Part shown: one piece after another, positions 1 to 8,049 of the stretch
How the letters are laid out: every line of letters begins with the position of its first letter
How positions within the stretch are numbered: the stretch's first letter is position 1
The notes under the pieces: model-generated
What the model saw: the letters and a program-made list of their open reading frames with translations, nothing else
What the model was told of the DNA's origin: nothing
Databases searched by the model: none
Made by a program: the position numbers and the translations under genes
From: Negativicutes bacterium
GTDB taxonomy: Bacteria; Bacillota; Negativicutes; Anaeromusales; Anaeromusaceae
Assembly: GCA_009929485.1 (NCBI GenBank)
Contig: SAAJ01000025.1
Coordinates: forward strand, 1-45,299
DNA length: 45,299 nt
Reading direction: 5' to 3'

Positions 1-58
1 ACGACCTTTTCGAAGACTTTCTTGACTCTATTTATGCTGCTTAATTTAAACTACTGTT

Positions 59-1159
59 CTACTTTACCAAAGTGTTCAACTTGCACTTGCAATTTGCGCC
101 TTTTTTCTTTTGCATAAAACTTGAAGTTTGTTCTAAAGTCCAGGCGCGTTGGGCTTCGTCAAAGATTGCCACCTTTTCCAAAGGGGGAGAATCGACTGCC
201 AACGCATCATCTCTGAAATGATGAATCAATTGTATAAAAGCTTTTGCCTTTCTTAGGGCATCTGCTTTTTTTATTTTCTCCAAAGAAGTATTAACTTGGT
301 TTCGGGCTAGAGCCTCCTGTAAAACATCGACTAGAGGACCATTTCCTGACAAAAAAACTGCATGCTCATCTTCTGAAAAATTGTGCCGTATATTGGCTAT
401 ATTTAGGCCGGCCAGTGTTTTTCCTGCTCCGGGAACACCTGTAATAAAACAAATAGATTTTTCGTTGTTACGTTTGGCATTATCAATAATTTCGTTAATA
501 GCAGCAGTTGTTGAACTCAAGTTTTTATGCCCAGCATCTGAGCGAGAGATCTCTGTTACGCTGTGATTGCAATAAAGAGCTTGTGCAGCCTCGATGATAG
601 TTGGCGTAGGCAAGTAAGGTGAATCTTCCCAGTGTGTAGAGGATAGCGGAGGCTCGGTGTATTTACTGCATACGTTTTGAATAATACTAGATATGTCCGT
701 ACCGTTACTAAGCAGCGGCTTTACTATTCTATCAGCATACTGGATGATCTGATTTTGCATTGAAGCAGCTTCAGTGGCAACTAAAATAGGAACAATAATT
801 TTAGAGTGACTTTCCTTGTGGAAATTTTTCAGATCCAATGCATAATCCATTACCTGTTCAATAGCGTGATTGCGATAAACACTATCGCCGACTTTAAATT
901 CTAGTAAAAAAACAAGTCCATTAGTTATAAAGACGTTGTCAATGCGGGCGCCAACACGTGGGATGGTATATTCGAAAAGGATAGTTCCTTGGGGAAAACA
1001 GCATAACTGTGATTTTAATAAATCAATTTGGTGTATCCAAGCGCGTTTTTGTGTGTCATCAAGTGCGAATGGATTGCTTCGCGACAACTCGCCTAGGATT
1101 TCATTGTTGCTTTGTGCTGAAAAAGTATCGATATCTGCGGAATAGTAACATCTGGTCAT
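59..1159 (-). CDS. DUF2075-type P-loop NTPase, C-terminally truncated
   Basis: The 366-residue product has an N-terminal region with a nuclease-like look (residues about 60-110, with 'LLEFKVGD'), then a superfamily-1-like ATPase core. A Walker A motif (GVPGAGKT, about residue 242) and a Walker B motif followed by Gln-Arg (IFDEAQRAW, about residue 333) are visible. This order matches DUF2075 helicase/NTPase proteins, which are normally about 600 residues or more. Here the reading frame ends about 30 residues after Walker B in a Lys/Cys-rich tail unlike the family, so the later helicase motifs are missing. An AAAGGA ribosome binding site precedes the ATG. The gene is probably a decayed remnant; similar proteins are often found in defence or mobile regions (family knowledge), but no partner is visible here. 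A frameshift or deletion just past Walker B is the likeliest cause. Confidence 0.6.
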   Translation of the reverse strand: MTRCYYSADIDTFSAQSNNEILGELSRSNPFALDDTQKRAWIHQIDLLKSQLCCFPQGTILFEYTIPRVGARIDNVFITNGLVFLLEFKVGDSVYRNHAIEQVMDYALDLKNFHKESHSKIIVPILVATEAASMQNQIIQYADRIVKPLLSNGTDISSIIQNVCSKYTEPPLSSTHWEDSPYLPTPTIIEAAQALYCNHSVTEISRSDAGHKNLSSTTAAINEIIDNAKRNNEKSICFITGVPGAGKTLAGLNIANIRHNFSEDEHAVFLSGNGPLVDVLQEALARNQVNTSLEKIKKADALRKAKAFIQLIHHFRDDALAVDSPPLEKVAIFDEAQRAWTLEQTSSFMQKKKGANCKCKLNTLVK

Positions 1160-1207
1160 ATTATCATTCCTTTGCTCATCTGATCTGTATTCCCGTAACC
1201 CTCAGTC

Positions 1208-1241
1208 GTGCCCTCCCTTTACTCCTTTTACTCTTGTTCAA
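1208..1241 (-). repeat. Dispersed purine-rich repeat, family A
   Basis: On the minus strand this reads TTGAACAAGAG, then a purine run ending in GGGAGGGCAC. It lies 14 bases after the stop codon of the TPR gene, in the same sense. About 17 related units occur in this window, the majority right behind stop codons. Confidence 0.75.
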
Positions 1242-1255
1242 TTCCCGTACTTCGG

Positions 1256-2692
1256 TCAATGATTTTGCAGTTCCTGTCGTATAGCAGCAAGCGGCGTTTG
1301 CCAGTCCCCCGGTTTAGGCTGCCGAAAGAGGCGCATCGAGGCATACCAAGGGCTGTCTGTGCGTTTGAGCTGCCAGCGCCAGTCCGGCGCGAAGGGAATC
1401 AATGTCCAGGTATTCTTGCCCAAAGCGCCGGCTAGGTGAGCTACGGCGGAATCGACAGTGATGATTAAATCCAAATTGGCAAGCAGCGCTGCTGTAGCCG
1501 CAAAATCCTGCAATTGACCGGAAGCGTCTAAAAGACTTTCCGGCCAAGCAGTCGCGCTTTCTGCGGGGATTTGCGCTTGCAAGCTGATCCAAGAAATTCC
1601 TGACAGTGAAAACAACGGAGACAAGGATGACAAGGGCAAGGAACGGTTACTGTCGTTGTGATGCTGAGGGTTTCCCGCCCAAACTAAACCGATTTTGAAT
1701 GTGTCCGCTGTGGTGGGGTCTTTAAGCCAGGTTGCTTTTTGCAGGCAGTCTGCAGCTGGCGCTTTAAGATAAGGGACGCCGGATAACGTGTCGTTGTCGG
1801 CGCTAAAGACCATGGGGAGATTAGGCAAAGCGCAGGCATAGTCAAACTCCTGCGCCGGCGCTTCTTCGCCGCAATAAAAGTCTAGCTGCGGCCAAGAGGC
1901 CTGCAGCAATCGTTGCAGCTGCGGCTGCACCCAGACAGTAGTCTGGTCGGCTTGAGCTGCTGCCTGGGGGATATAGCGGCAAAACTGCAGGGTGTCCCCA
2001 AAGCCTTGCTCGTAAAAAAGAAGCAGTCTTTTGCCGGTCAAATCTTCTCCTTGCCAGCGGGGCAAAGAAGCGGCGCGGGCGGCGTGCTGCCGCATACGCA
2101 GAGCGTTGTAGCTTTGCCAGCCTTTGGTGAACTGGCCGCGAAGCAAATAGAGCGTCGCCAGAGCGAATTGAGCGTCAGCGTATTGCGGTTGCTGTTTTAG
2201 CGCTCGCCGCAGGGAGTCTTCGGCTGCTTCCAAGCGGCCCAGACTTTTAAAGAGGCAGCCTAGATTGTAATGGGCCTCAGCAAAAGAGGGGGTGACTTTG
2301 ACGGCCTGCCGAAAGGAGGTTTCCGCCTGACGGGGGCGGCCGGTTTCCAGATAAACAGAGCCTAGGTTGTTATGCAGCTCAGCAGTTTTGGGACTAAGCT
2401 GCACTGCCTGACGCAACACCTTCTCTGCTTCATCCCAACGGCGGGTGTCCATCAGCAGCAGGCTCAGGTTGTTGTAAGCGCTGACCATTTTTGCATCAAG
2501 AGCAAGGGCTTTGCGCAGGCAGGCTTCCGCTTCGGCGAAACGCCGGGTTTGGTGCAGGACGAAGCCTAAGTTGCTATAAGCGTGCGCATAGTTGGGGTTC
2601 AGTTCCAGCGCTTTGCAGAAAGCTTCTTCCGCTTCCTTCCATAAGCCATTTTCCGTGCACTGAATGCCGAGATTTAGAAAAAGACGTTCCAT
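1256..2692 (-). CDS. TPR protein with C-terminal glycosyltransferase-like domain
   Basis: The 478-residue protein starts with about six tetratricopeptide repeats (residues 1-205), visible as the recurring pattern A-x-Y-N-L-G followed by A-E-x-x-x-R-x-A. A domain resembling glycosyltransferase family 9 / O-GlcNAc-transferase-like proteins follows (about residues 215-478). It has a 'YEQGFGDTLQFCRY' segment, 'GLVWAGNP', and near the end 'ITVDSAVAHLAGALG', the usual nucleotide-sugar binding signature of this fold. No signal peptide or membrane segment is seen, so it is probably cytoplasmic. Its likely role is glycosylation of a protein or surface molecule, but the acceptor cannot be read from the sequence. 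An AGGAGG site sits 8 bases before the ATG. It is a single gene, with a family A repeat directly behind its stop. Confidence 0.8.
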   Translation of the reverse strand: MERLFLNLGIQCTENGLWKEAEEAFCKALELNPNYAHAYSNLGFVLHQTRRFAEAEACLRKALALDAKMVSAYNNLSLLLMDTRRWDEAEKVLRQAVQLSPKTAELHNNLGSVYLETGRPRQAETSFRQAVKVTPSFAEAHYNLGCLFKSLGRLEAAEDSLRRALKQQPQYADAQFALATLYLLRGQFTKGWQSYNALRMRQHAARAASLPRWQGEDLTGKRLLLFYEQGFGDTLQFCRYIPQAAAQADQTTVWVQPQLQRLLQASWPQLDFYCGEEAPAQEFDYACALPNLPMVFSADNDTLSGVPYLKAPAADCLQKATWLKDPTTADTFKIGLVWAGNPQHHNDSNRSLPLSSLSPLFSLSGISWISLQAQIPAESATAWPESLLDASGQLQDFAATAALLANLDLIITVDSAVAHLAGALGKNTWTLIPFAPDWRWQLKRTDSPWYASMRLFRQPKPGDWQTPLAAIRQELQNH

Positions 2693-2851
2693 GTGGCAGG
2701 CCTCCTGGTAAATAAGGAATGTAGTACTATTATTATGCCCCGAAATAAGGGGGCTGACAATGTTAGAAGTTTATGTGAAAAATATGTTTAGAAAACGAAA
2801 AGAGTACTCGATATATTATTACGTAGTGTATGCAGCAGGGAGGAAGAGGAC

Positions 2852-3394
2852 ATGGCTGGCTTATTGATTCAACCGCAACCGAGCGGCAATATACAGGGGC
2901 TAAACCGGCAGGGACAAAACACGCCTTTGTCCGGCGTTTCTCCGGCGGGGCAAGACAATAGCTGGCTGGCTCAGATTGGCCCGGCATACAAACTGGAGTT
3001 GTCCGAGGCTGCTAAGAATAGTTGGGCGGATCCGGAGGTGCGGCGTTTAAAGCAGGTGGGGCAGATTGAGTGTCAGACCTGCAAGAATCGAACCTACCAG
3101 GATGGCTCGGATGATCCTGGGGTTTCCTTTAAGAGTCCTACGCATATTGCGCCGGAAAATGCGGCCGCCGCGGTTAGCTCTCATGAGCAGGAGCATGTAG
3201 TGCGGGAACAATCGTCGGCTCAGGCGGAAGGACGCAAGGTCATCTCGCAGAGTGTCCAAATCTACACCTCCGTATGTCCGGAATGCGGCCGCAGCTATGT
3301 ATCCGGCGGACAAACAAAAACGACAACCGCCGCTGACGCCAAACCGCCGGAGCCGAATGAAAAGCTAGGCGGTCAGGTGGATATGATGGTGTAA
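2852..3394 (+). CDS. SprA-like putative zinc metallopeptidase
   Basis: This 180-residue protein carries HEQEH (residues 111-115), a match to the HExxH zincin motif, and two CxxC pairs (C74/C77 and C142/C145) that may bind a structural metal. The arrangement CxxC - HExxH - 'YxSVCPECGRxYVSGG' is typical of the SprA-related / CJM1_0395 family of putative metallopeptidases. The first 50 residues are Gln/Pro/Gly-rich and look disordered. No signal peptide is evident. A GGAAGAGG site precedes the ATG. The ClpP-like gene follows 50 bases later, so the two may be co-transcribed. Substrate and biological role are unknown; catalysis is inferred from the motif alone. Confidence 0.75.
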   Translation: MAGLLIQPQPSGNIQGLNRQGQNTPLSGVSPAGQDNSWLAQIGPAYKLELSEAAKNSWADPEVRRLKQVGQIECQTCKNRTYQDGSDDPGVSFKSPTHIAPENAAAAVSSHEQEHVVREQSSAQAEGRKVISQSVQIYTSVCPECGRSYVSGGQTKTTTAADAKPPEPNEKLGGQVDMMV

Positions 3395-3444
3395 TAGAAA
3401 GCTAGTAATGTGGAAACGGCTTTCTTAAAATTGGAGGAGATACG

Positions 3445-4017
3445 ATGGAAGAAGATAACAAAAATAGCCAGCAGAAATGGCAAGAGCAGCTTTTGGCAAG
3501 CCGGTCCATTATTCTTACCGGTGAAATTACGCAAGAAGCGGCGGAAAGTGTAGCTTCTCGGCTGCTTCTTTTGCAGGAACAAGGCGATGAACCCATTAAG
3601 CTGTACATCAACAGTCCTGGGGGCCATGTTGAATCCGGCGATACCATTCATGACATGATTCGTTTTGTGAAACCCCGCGTGCTGGTAATCGGCACTGGCT
3701 GGGTGGCTAGCGCTGGTATTACCATTTACCTGTCCGTTCCCAAGGAAGATCGTTTTTCCTTGCCCAATACGCGCTATATGATCCATCAACCGCTCGGCGG
3801 CGTTCGGGGCCAGGCTTCGGATATCCGTATTGAAGCGGAAGAAATCGTCAAGGTCCGCAGCCGCATCAACCGTTTGATCAGCGCCGGAACGGGCCAACCG
3901 TTGGAAAAGGTCGAGCAGGATACCCTTCGCAACTACTGGCTCAGCGCCGAAGACGCCAAAGCGTACGGCCTTGTCGGACAGATTGTGGAGAAGTACGAGG
4001 ACTTGCCGAAGCTGTAA
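3445..4017 (+). CDS. ClpP-like serine peptidase with Asn in the triad
   Basis: This 190-residue protein has the ClpP fold signatures: 'LYINSPGGHVESGDTIHDMI' (oxyanion strand), nucleophile Ser89 in 'GWVASAGITI', and His114 in 'YMIHQPLGG'. The position matching catalytic Asp172 of Staphylococcus ClpP (after the conserved Arg of the D-x-R-D sensor) is Asn163 in 'DTLRNYWLS'. The triad therefore reads Ser-His-Asn, as reported for Listeria ClpP1. The sequence around Ser89 also departs from the usual 'GQAASMG'. No ClpX or other Clp ATPase is adjacent, so this is probably an accessory ClpP paralogue rather than the main cellular ClpP. A GGAGGAG site precedes the ATG. A family A repeat and a strong terminator follow. 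Confidence 0.85.
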   Translation: MEEDNKNSQQKWQEQLLASRSIILTGEITQEAAESVASRLLLLQEQGDEPIKLYINSPGGHVESGDTIHDMIRFVKPRVLVIGTGWVASAGITIYLSVPKEDRFSLPNTRYMIHQPLGGVRGQASDIRIEAEEIVKVRSRINRLISAGTGQPLEKVEQDTLRNYWLSAEDAKAYGLVGQIVEKYEDLPKL

Positions 4018-4030
4018 GACGTTGAAGGAC

Positions 4031-4058
4031 GAACAAGAGAACCGGAGTGACCGGAGGG
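4031..4058 (+). repeat. Family A repeat behind the ClpP-like gene
   Basis: Starts GAACAAGAGAACCGGAG and ends CCGGAGGG. It lies 13 bases after the stop codon of the ClpP-like gene, in the same sense. This is close to the best consensus copy of the family and nearly identical to the copy at 35712-35742. Confidence 0.75.
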
Positions 4059-4082
4059 CATGACACAGGTCATTAAATAGTA

Positions 4083-4134
4083 AAGCCCCAGACTCTGATG
4101 AGCACGTTTGTGTGCAACAGAGCCTGGGGCTTGC
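4083..4134 (+). terminator. Terminator hairpin after the ClpP-like gene
   Basis: AAGCCCCAG-a-CTCTG pairs with CAGAG-c-CTGGGGCTT around a 20-base loop. The stem is about 14 bp with one mismatch. It has A-rich sequence on one side and T-rich on the other and may work in both directions, between two convergent genes. Confidence 0.75.
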
Positions 4135-4157
4135 TTCGATATACTCTACATTAATAA

Positions 4158-4191
4158 ACGAACCGCGAAATACGCGAAAGGCGCGAAAGGG
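4158..4191 (+). repeat. Family B 'CGCGAAA' repeat
   Basis: Contains ACGAACCGCGAAATACGCG followed by AAAGGCGCGAAAGGG. Related copies lie at 7906-7930 and 17315-17400. Repeats of this kind occur in the intergenic DNA of many unrelated bacteria; their function is unknown. Confidence 0.7.
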
Positions 4192-4224
4192 TCTTAGTTC
4201 AGTACTCCGTAACCCTCCGTCACG

Positions 4225-4306
4225 CCCTCCCTCTACTCCCTTGACTCTTGTTCAAAAACCGTAATCCTCCAGCGTATCCTCCCGCGACTCCGGTTCTCTT
4301 GTTCAA
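4225..4306 (-). repeat. Two tandem family A repeats behind the RMD1-family gene
   Basis: Two units on the minus strand, each beginning TTGAACAAGAG. One lies at 4277-4306 (the CCGGAGTCGCGGGAGGA type), the other at 4225-4255 (the GGGAGTAGAGGGAGGG type). Both lie directly after the stop codon of the RMD1-family gene in its sense direction. Confidence 0.7.
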
Positions 4307-4320
4307 TCTCCTCGTACCTT

Positions 4321-5148
4321 CTAGTGCAACGGGCTGATGAACATGCTGTACAAGGAAAGAACAATTTCGATCATAATGAGGATGATGATCGCCCATTCCA
4401 GGCGCGTGCCGCGCCGGGCGTGAACCAAGCCGGAGAAGGCTTCGGTGATATCCATGAGAGTTTCCGTTTTATGACGAAGATTTTCGTAGCGCTCTTTGAG
4501 CTCGAAGAGCAGGGACAGCTCGTTATGCAGCGAGGCCGCCTCTTCGTTATTCCAGGTAATGTCCGGATTGTCGAGCAGCATGATATAGGAGAGGGTGTTG
4601 AGACGAAACCGCAGAATGTTGGCAGTCATGCGGGCCAGACCGCTGTCCGTCATGCCGAGCTCGCCGCGGCTGAGATTGTTCACGACCGCTTCAATGCGGT
4701 CCAGCAGGGCGTCAACTTCATTTTCGTTTTTTTCGAGCGAGACGGATTTTGCTAAAATGGTGGCGATGATTTCTAGATGGTGGTCGCATTGAGCGTCGAC
4801 AACAAGACTGTCGTTGTTGATGGAGAAGTCCGCTTCGGTGTTGACTTCGAGTTTATAATCATCCTCATAAGGGAAGTTTTGCGAAATATCTATTTCGGGC
4901 TCTAGGCGTTTCAAGTAATGGATAACATCCAGGATTTCATGATGCTGCAGATTGACGCAAACTACGCTTCCAAAATGGAAAAGATAGACCATTTTACTGT
5001 CGGCATTATTGACAATGCCCTGCAGTTGGTCCTGTTTGAGCAGCAAGGGGTCTTCCCATTTAAATTTTCTTTGAATGCCGAAATGCGGCGCAATTTTGTT
5101 TAAATGCAGCTCATTGCCTATTACAATGGCTTTGAATTCAGTATACAT
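4321..5148 (-). CDS. RMD1/YagE (DUF155) family membrane-anchored protein
   Basis: The 275-residue protein matches the RMD1/DUF155 family: 'VYLFHFGSVVCVNLQHHEI' near the N-terminus, a long helical middle with 'LLDRIEAVVNNLSRGEL', and a C-terminal hydrophobic segment (last ~25 residues, 'WAIIILIMIEIVLSLYSMF') that would anchor it in the membrane. Yeast members act at mitochondria; bacterial roles are not established. The start was set at the ATG at 5148 because GGAGG lies 8 bases upstream. The longer frame to 5289 has no ribosome binding site and an atypical sequence. It is a single gene, divergent from nspC. Confidence 0.8.
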   Translation of the reverse strand: MYTEFKAIVIGNELHLNKIAPHFGIQRKFKWEDPLLLKQDQLQGIVNNADSKMVYLFHFGSVVCVNLQHHEILDVIHYLKRLEPEIDISQNFPYEDDYKLEVNTEADFSINNDSLVVDAQCDHHLEIIATILAKSVSLEKNENEVDALLDRIEAVVNNLSRGELGMTDSGLARMTANILRFRLNTLSYIMLLDNPDITWNNEEAASLHNELSLLFELKERYENLRHKTETLMDITEAFSGLVHARRGTRLEWAIIILIMIEIVLSLYSMFISPLH

Positions 5149-5447
5149 AGATTTTATCCTCCAAAACACGGAAATATTCCTAGGCGATATGAAAAATGTT
5201 TGCGAAAATACACTATTTGTAGTACACTCAAAATACTGTTCATGGTTCCACAGGGAGCAGCCGTCCGCTAAGTTTGTTGGACGTTGCATTGTCTGAGGGA
5301 CTTTTCTTTATGTCTGAGCGTAGCCTATTTTTTCCTTTTTGTAAAGCAAGGGCTAATGCATAATGTTGGTTTAATGTAAAAAGAATGTAAACTTTACGCG
5401 TAGCCTCTACCGGTTGTACCCGGAAATCGCGTAGTATAGGAGACAGG
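5149..5447. other. Divergent intergenic region upstream of nspC
   Basis: About 300 bases between the RMD1-family gene and nspC, AT-rich in the middle. It must hold both promoters. A short dyad, GTAAA-aagaat-GTAAACTTTAC, lies near 5378-5398 and could be an operator. No confident -35/-10 pair was found. Confidence 0.4.
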
Positions 5448-6554
5448 ATGATGAAGCTTACTACTCCCTATTATTTGATTGATGAGAAAAAACTACAACG
5501 GAATATGGAGATCATCAAACAGGTTCGGGATTTGTCCGGGGCCAAGTCAGTGCTGGCTCTGAAATGCTTTGCCACCTGGTCTGTGTTTGATTTGATGAGC
5601 CAGTATATGGATGGCACGACGTCAAGCTCTCTGTATGAGGCGCGCTTGGGGCATGAAAAATTCGGCAAGGAAACCCATGCCTATTGCGTCGGCTACTCAG
5701 CGGCAGATGTGGCGGAAGTCGCGTCTTTTGCGGATAAGGTGATTTTTAACTCGTTCTCTCAATTGGATCGCTATCACGAAGTTGCTAAAGGGGTCAAGCT
5801 GGGACTGCGGGTCAATCCGGGCTTCAGTACTTCCGGCTTTGATTTGGCGGATCCGGCGCGGCGCTATTCGCGTTTGGGGGTGCAGGACATGGTGGAACTT
5901 CGACGACGGTTGCCGCTTCTGAGCGGCTTGATGTTTCATTACAACTGCGAAAACGACAGCGTGTCGTCATTTCGGGAGCAATTGCAGCGGTTAGGGGAAA
6001 CCTATGGAGAGTTTTTACACCAGCTGCAGTGGGTGAGCTTGGGCGGCGGCCTATACTTTACCAAGGAAGGGTATCCGATAGAAGAGTTTGCGGCCTTGCT
6101 GAAGGAATTTGCCACACAATACGGTGTGCAAATTTACCTGGAGCCAGGCGAAAGCTCGATTACTGGCTGTGCGGAACTGGTAACAAGCGTAGTCGATATT
6201 GTTCATAACGAAATGGACATTGCCATTGTAGATGCGTCAGTGGAGGCGCACATGCTGGATCTTTTGATTTATCGTCTGGAAGGGAAAATGGAGCAGCCCC
6301 AGGAGGCAAAGCGTCGTTACATGGTAGCTGGACGCTCTTGCTTGGCGGGCGATGTTTTCGGGACCTTTGACTTTGAACGGGATTTAGAAATCGGCAGTGA
6401 AATTCGTCTGATTGATGCAGCTGGCTATACAATGGTAAAGAAGAACTGGTTTAACGGCCTGCAGATGCCGGCGATTGTTGTAAAACGGTTGGATGGTACG
6501 CTGGAGTGCGTGCGATCTTTTAGCTACGAGGATTTTAGAACGGCTTTGTCTTAG
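5448..6554 (+). CDS. nspC: Carboxynorspermidine decarboxylase
   Basis: A PLP-dependent fold-III decarboxylase of 368 residues. The N-terminal TIM-barrel domain has the PLP lysine at residue 39 ('ALKCFA'). 'SLGGGLYFTKEGYP', 'YLEPGESSI' and the C-terminal 'GRSCLAGDVFG' supply phosphate- and substrate-binding residues typical of NspC. The enzyme removes the carboxyl group from carboxynorspermidine (or carboxyspermidine), giving norspermidine/spermidine by the route that does not use S-adenosylmethionine. The partner dehydrogenase lies 29 bases downstream, so the two form an operon. Two adjacent ATG codons (5448 and 5451) can both use the AGGAG at about 5438. Confidence 0.93.
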   Translation: MMKLTTPYYLIDEKKLQRNMEIIKQVRDLSGAKSVLALKCFATWSVFDLMSQYMDGTTSSSLYEARLGHEKFGKETHAYCVGYSAADVAEVASFADKVIFNSFSQLDRYHEVAKGVKLGLRVNPGFSTSGFDLADPARRYSRLGVQDMVELRRRLPLLSGLMFHYNCENDSVSSFREQLQRLGETYGEFLHQLQWVSLGGGLYFTKEGYPIEEFAALLKEFATQYGVQIYLEPGESSITGCAELVTSVVDIVHNEMDIAIVDASVEAHMLDLLIYRLEGKMEQPQEAKRRYMVAGRSCLAGDVFGTFDFERDLEIGSEIRLIDAAGYTMVKKNWFNGLQMPAIVVKRLDGTLECVRSFSYEDFRTALS

Positions 6555-6583
6555 AACGTTTTGACAAGCAAAAGGAGGAAGAA

Positions 6584-7846
6584 ATGAAAAAAAATGTTTT
6601 GATCATCGGTGCTGGCGGCGTGGCTCATGTGGCAGCTCATAAGTGTGCAATGCACAACGATGTGCTGGGAGATATTTGCATTGCTTCGCGGACCCAGTCC
6701 AAATGCGACGCTATTATTGAAAGCGTGCTGCGTAAAAACCATCTGAAGGATACTGCGAAAAAGCTCTATTCCCGCGCGGTGGACGCATTGGATATTCCGG
6801 CACTGGTCGCCTTGATTCAGGACACGAAATCGGAGATTGTTCTTAACTTGGGACAATCCTATGTCAATATGTCTGTGTTGGAGGCGTGCATCGAAACAGG
6901 CGCTGTATATATGGATACAGCCATCCATGAAGAACCGGACAAGGTTTGCGAAAACCCGCCATGGTACGAAAATTATGAGTGGAAGCGCAAAGAGCGCTGT
7001 GCGGAAAAAGGCGTTACCGCTATTTTAGGCGCAGGCTTTGATCCTGGCGTGGTTAACGCCTGGTGTGCTCTGGCGCAGCAAAAATATTTCGACACCATTG
7101 ATACCATTGATATTTTGGATGTCAATGCCGGCAGCCATGGCAAGTATTTTGCCACGAACTTTGATCCGGAGATCAATTTCCGGGAGTTTAAAAAGGTTTG
7201 GACTTGGGATGAGCGTCAGTGGAAGCTGCAAAAAGTTCATTCCATTCGCATGGACTATGATTTCCCGGTAGTAGGAAGCTGCCCAGTATACCTTACAGGC
7301 CATGACGAATTGCACTCGCTGTCGAAGAACATAGATGCCAACTCCATCCGCTTTTGGATGGGCTTTGGCGATCATTATCTGAACGTTTTTTCCGTGCTGA
7401 CCAATCTCGGCATGACTTCGGAAAAGCCGGTGCGCCTGCCGGACGGCACGGAAGTAGTCCCGCTGAAGGTGCTGAAGGCCCTCCTGCCGGACCCGTCTTC
7501 TCTGGCGCCTGGTTATACCGGCAAGACCTGTATCGGTAACTTTATCAGCGGCATGAAAGACGGTCAGAAACGGGAGATTTTCATTTACAATACCTGCGAC
7601 CATGCGGAATGCTACCAAGAGGTAGAGGCTCAGGCCATCAGCTATACCGCAGGCGTACCGGCTGCGGCTGCGGCTATTCTAGTCGCCCGGGGCGACTGGG
7701 ATGTAAAGCATATGGTCAATGTGGAGGAACTGGATCCGGCACCCTTTATCGAACTGCTGGATCAAATCGGCTTGCCTACGGAAGTGGAAGAAAAGCCGTT
7801 GGCCTTTGTACCGCCGGCGATTGCCGCGCTGGACAGCGTAGACTGA
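6584..7846 (+). CDS. Carboxynorspermidine synthase (saccharopine dehydrogenase family)
   Basis: The 420-residue protein begins with a Rossmann NAD(P)-binding motif (GAGGVAHVAAHKCA) and continues with the saccharopine-dehydrogenase fold ('LGQSYVNMSVLEACIETGAVYMDTA', 'GAGFDPGVVNAW'). Members next to nspC are carboxy(nor)spermidine dehydrogenases, which condense aspartate semialdehyde with diaminopropane or putrescine using NADPH. NspC then decarboxylates the product. The AAAGGAGG site is ideal. A perfect terminator 10 bases after the stop closes the two-gene operon. Confidence 0.9.
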   Translation: MKKNVLIIGAGGVAHVAAHKCAMHNDVLGDICIASRTQSKCDAIIESVLRKNHLKDTAKKLYSRAVDALDIPALVALIQDTKSEIVLNLGQSYVNMSVLEACIETGAVYMDTAIHEEPDKVCENPPWYENYEWKRKERCAEKGVTAILGAGFDPGVVNAWCALAQQKYFDTIDTIDILDVNAGSHGKYFATNFDPEINFREFKKVWTWDERQWKLQKVHSIRMDYDFPVVGSCPVYLTGHDELHSLSKNIDANSIRFWMGFGDHYLNVFSVLTNLGMTSEKPVRLPDGTEVVPLKVLKALLPDPSSLAPGYTGKTCIGNFISGMKDGQKREIFIYNTCDHAECYQEVEAQAISYTAGVPAAAAAILVARGDWDVKHMVNVEELDPAPFIELLDQIGLPTEVEEKPLAFVPPAIAALDSVD

Positions 7847-7855
7847 ATCATTGAA

Positions 7856-7885
7856 CCTCCCGCAGGACCTGCGGGAGGTTTCTTT
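7856..7885 (+). terminator. Terminator of the polyamine operon
   Basis: CCTCCCGCAGG, a single A, then CCTGCGGGAGG followed by TTTCTTT. The inverted repeat is perfect over 11 bases, so the loop must open by one or two pairs. Classic intrinsic terminator. Confidence 0.9.
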
Positions 7886-7905
7886 AAATATACCAGGCTT
7901 AACAA

Positions 7906-7930
7906 AACGAACCACGAAATACGCGAAAGG
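7906..7930 (+). repeat. Family B 'CGCGAAA' repeat, short copy
   Basis: Reads AACGAACCACGAAATACGCG then AAAGG. It is a shorter, one-base-diverged relative of the copy at 4158-4191. Confidence 0.6.
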
Positions 7931-7987
7931 ATTTTTCAAGATTATGCGGAATATACGGCGGCATAACTGTATTTGAGACAAGATTTC

Positions 7988-8013
7988 CGCGCGACTCTGG
8001 TTCTCTTGTTCAA
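7988..8013 (-). repeat. Family A repeat, orphan orientation
   Basis: On the minus strand, TTGAACAAGAGAACCAGAG. It lies upstream of the cyclophilin gene and points away from it, with no minus-strand gene ending here. It is one of two exceptions to the rule that these repeats follow a stop codon in sense. Confidence 0.65.
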
Positions 8014-8049
8014 TATTTTCACTCTAAAACAAAATGGAGGTTCTTATTA

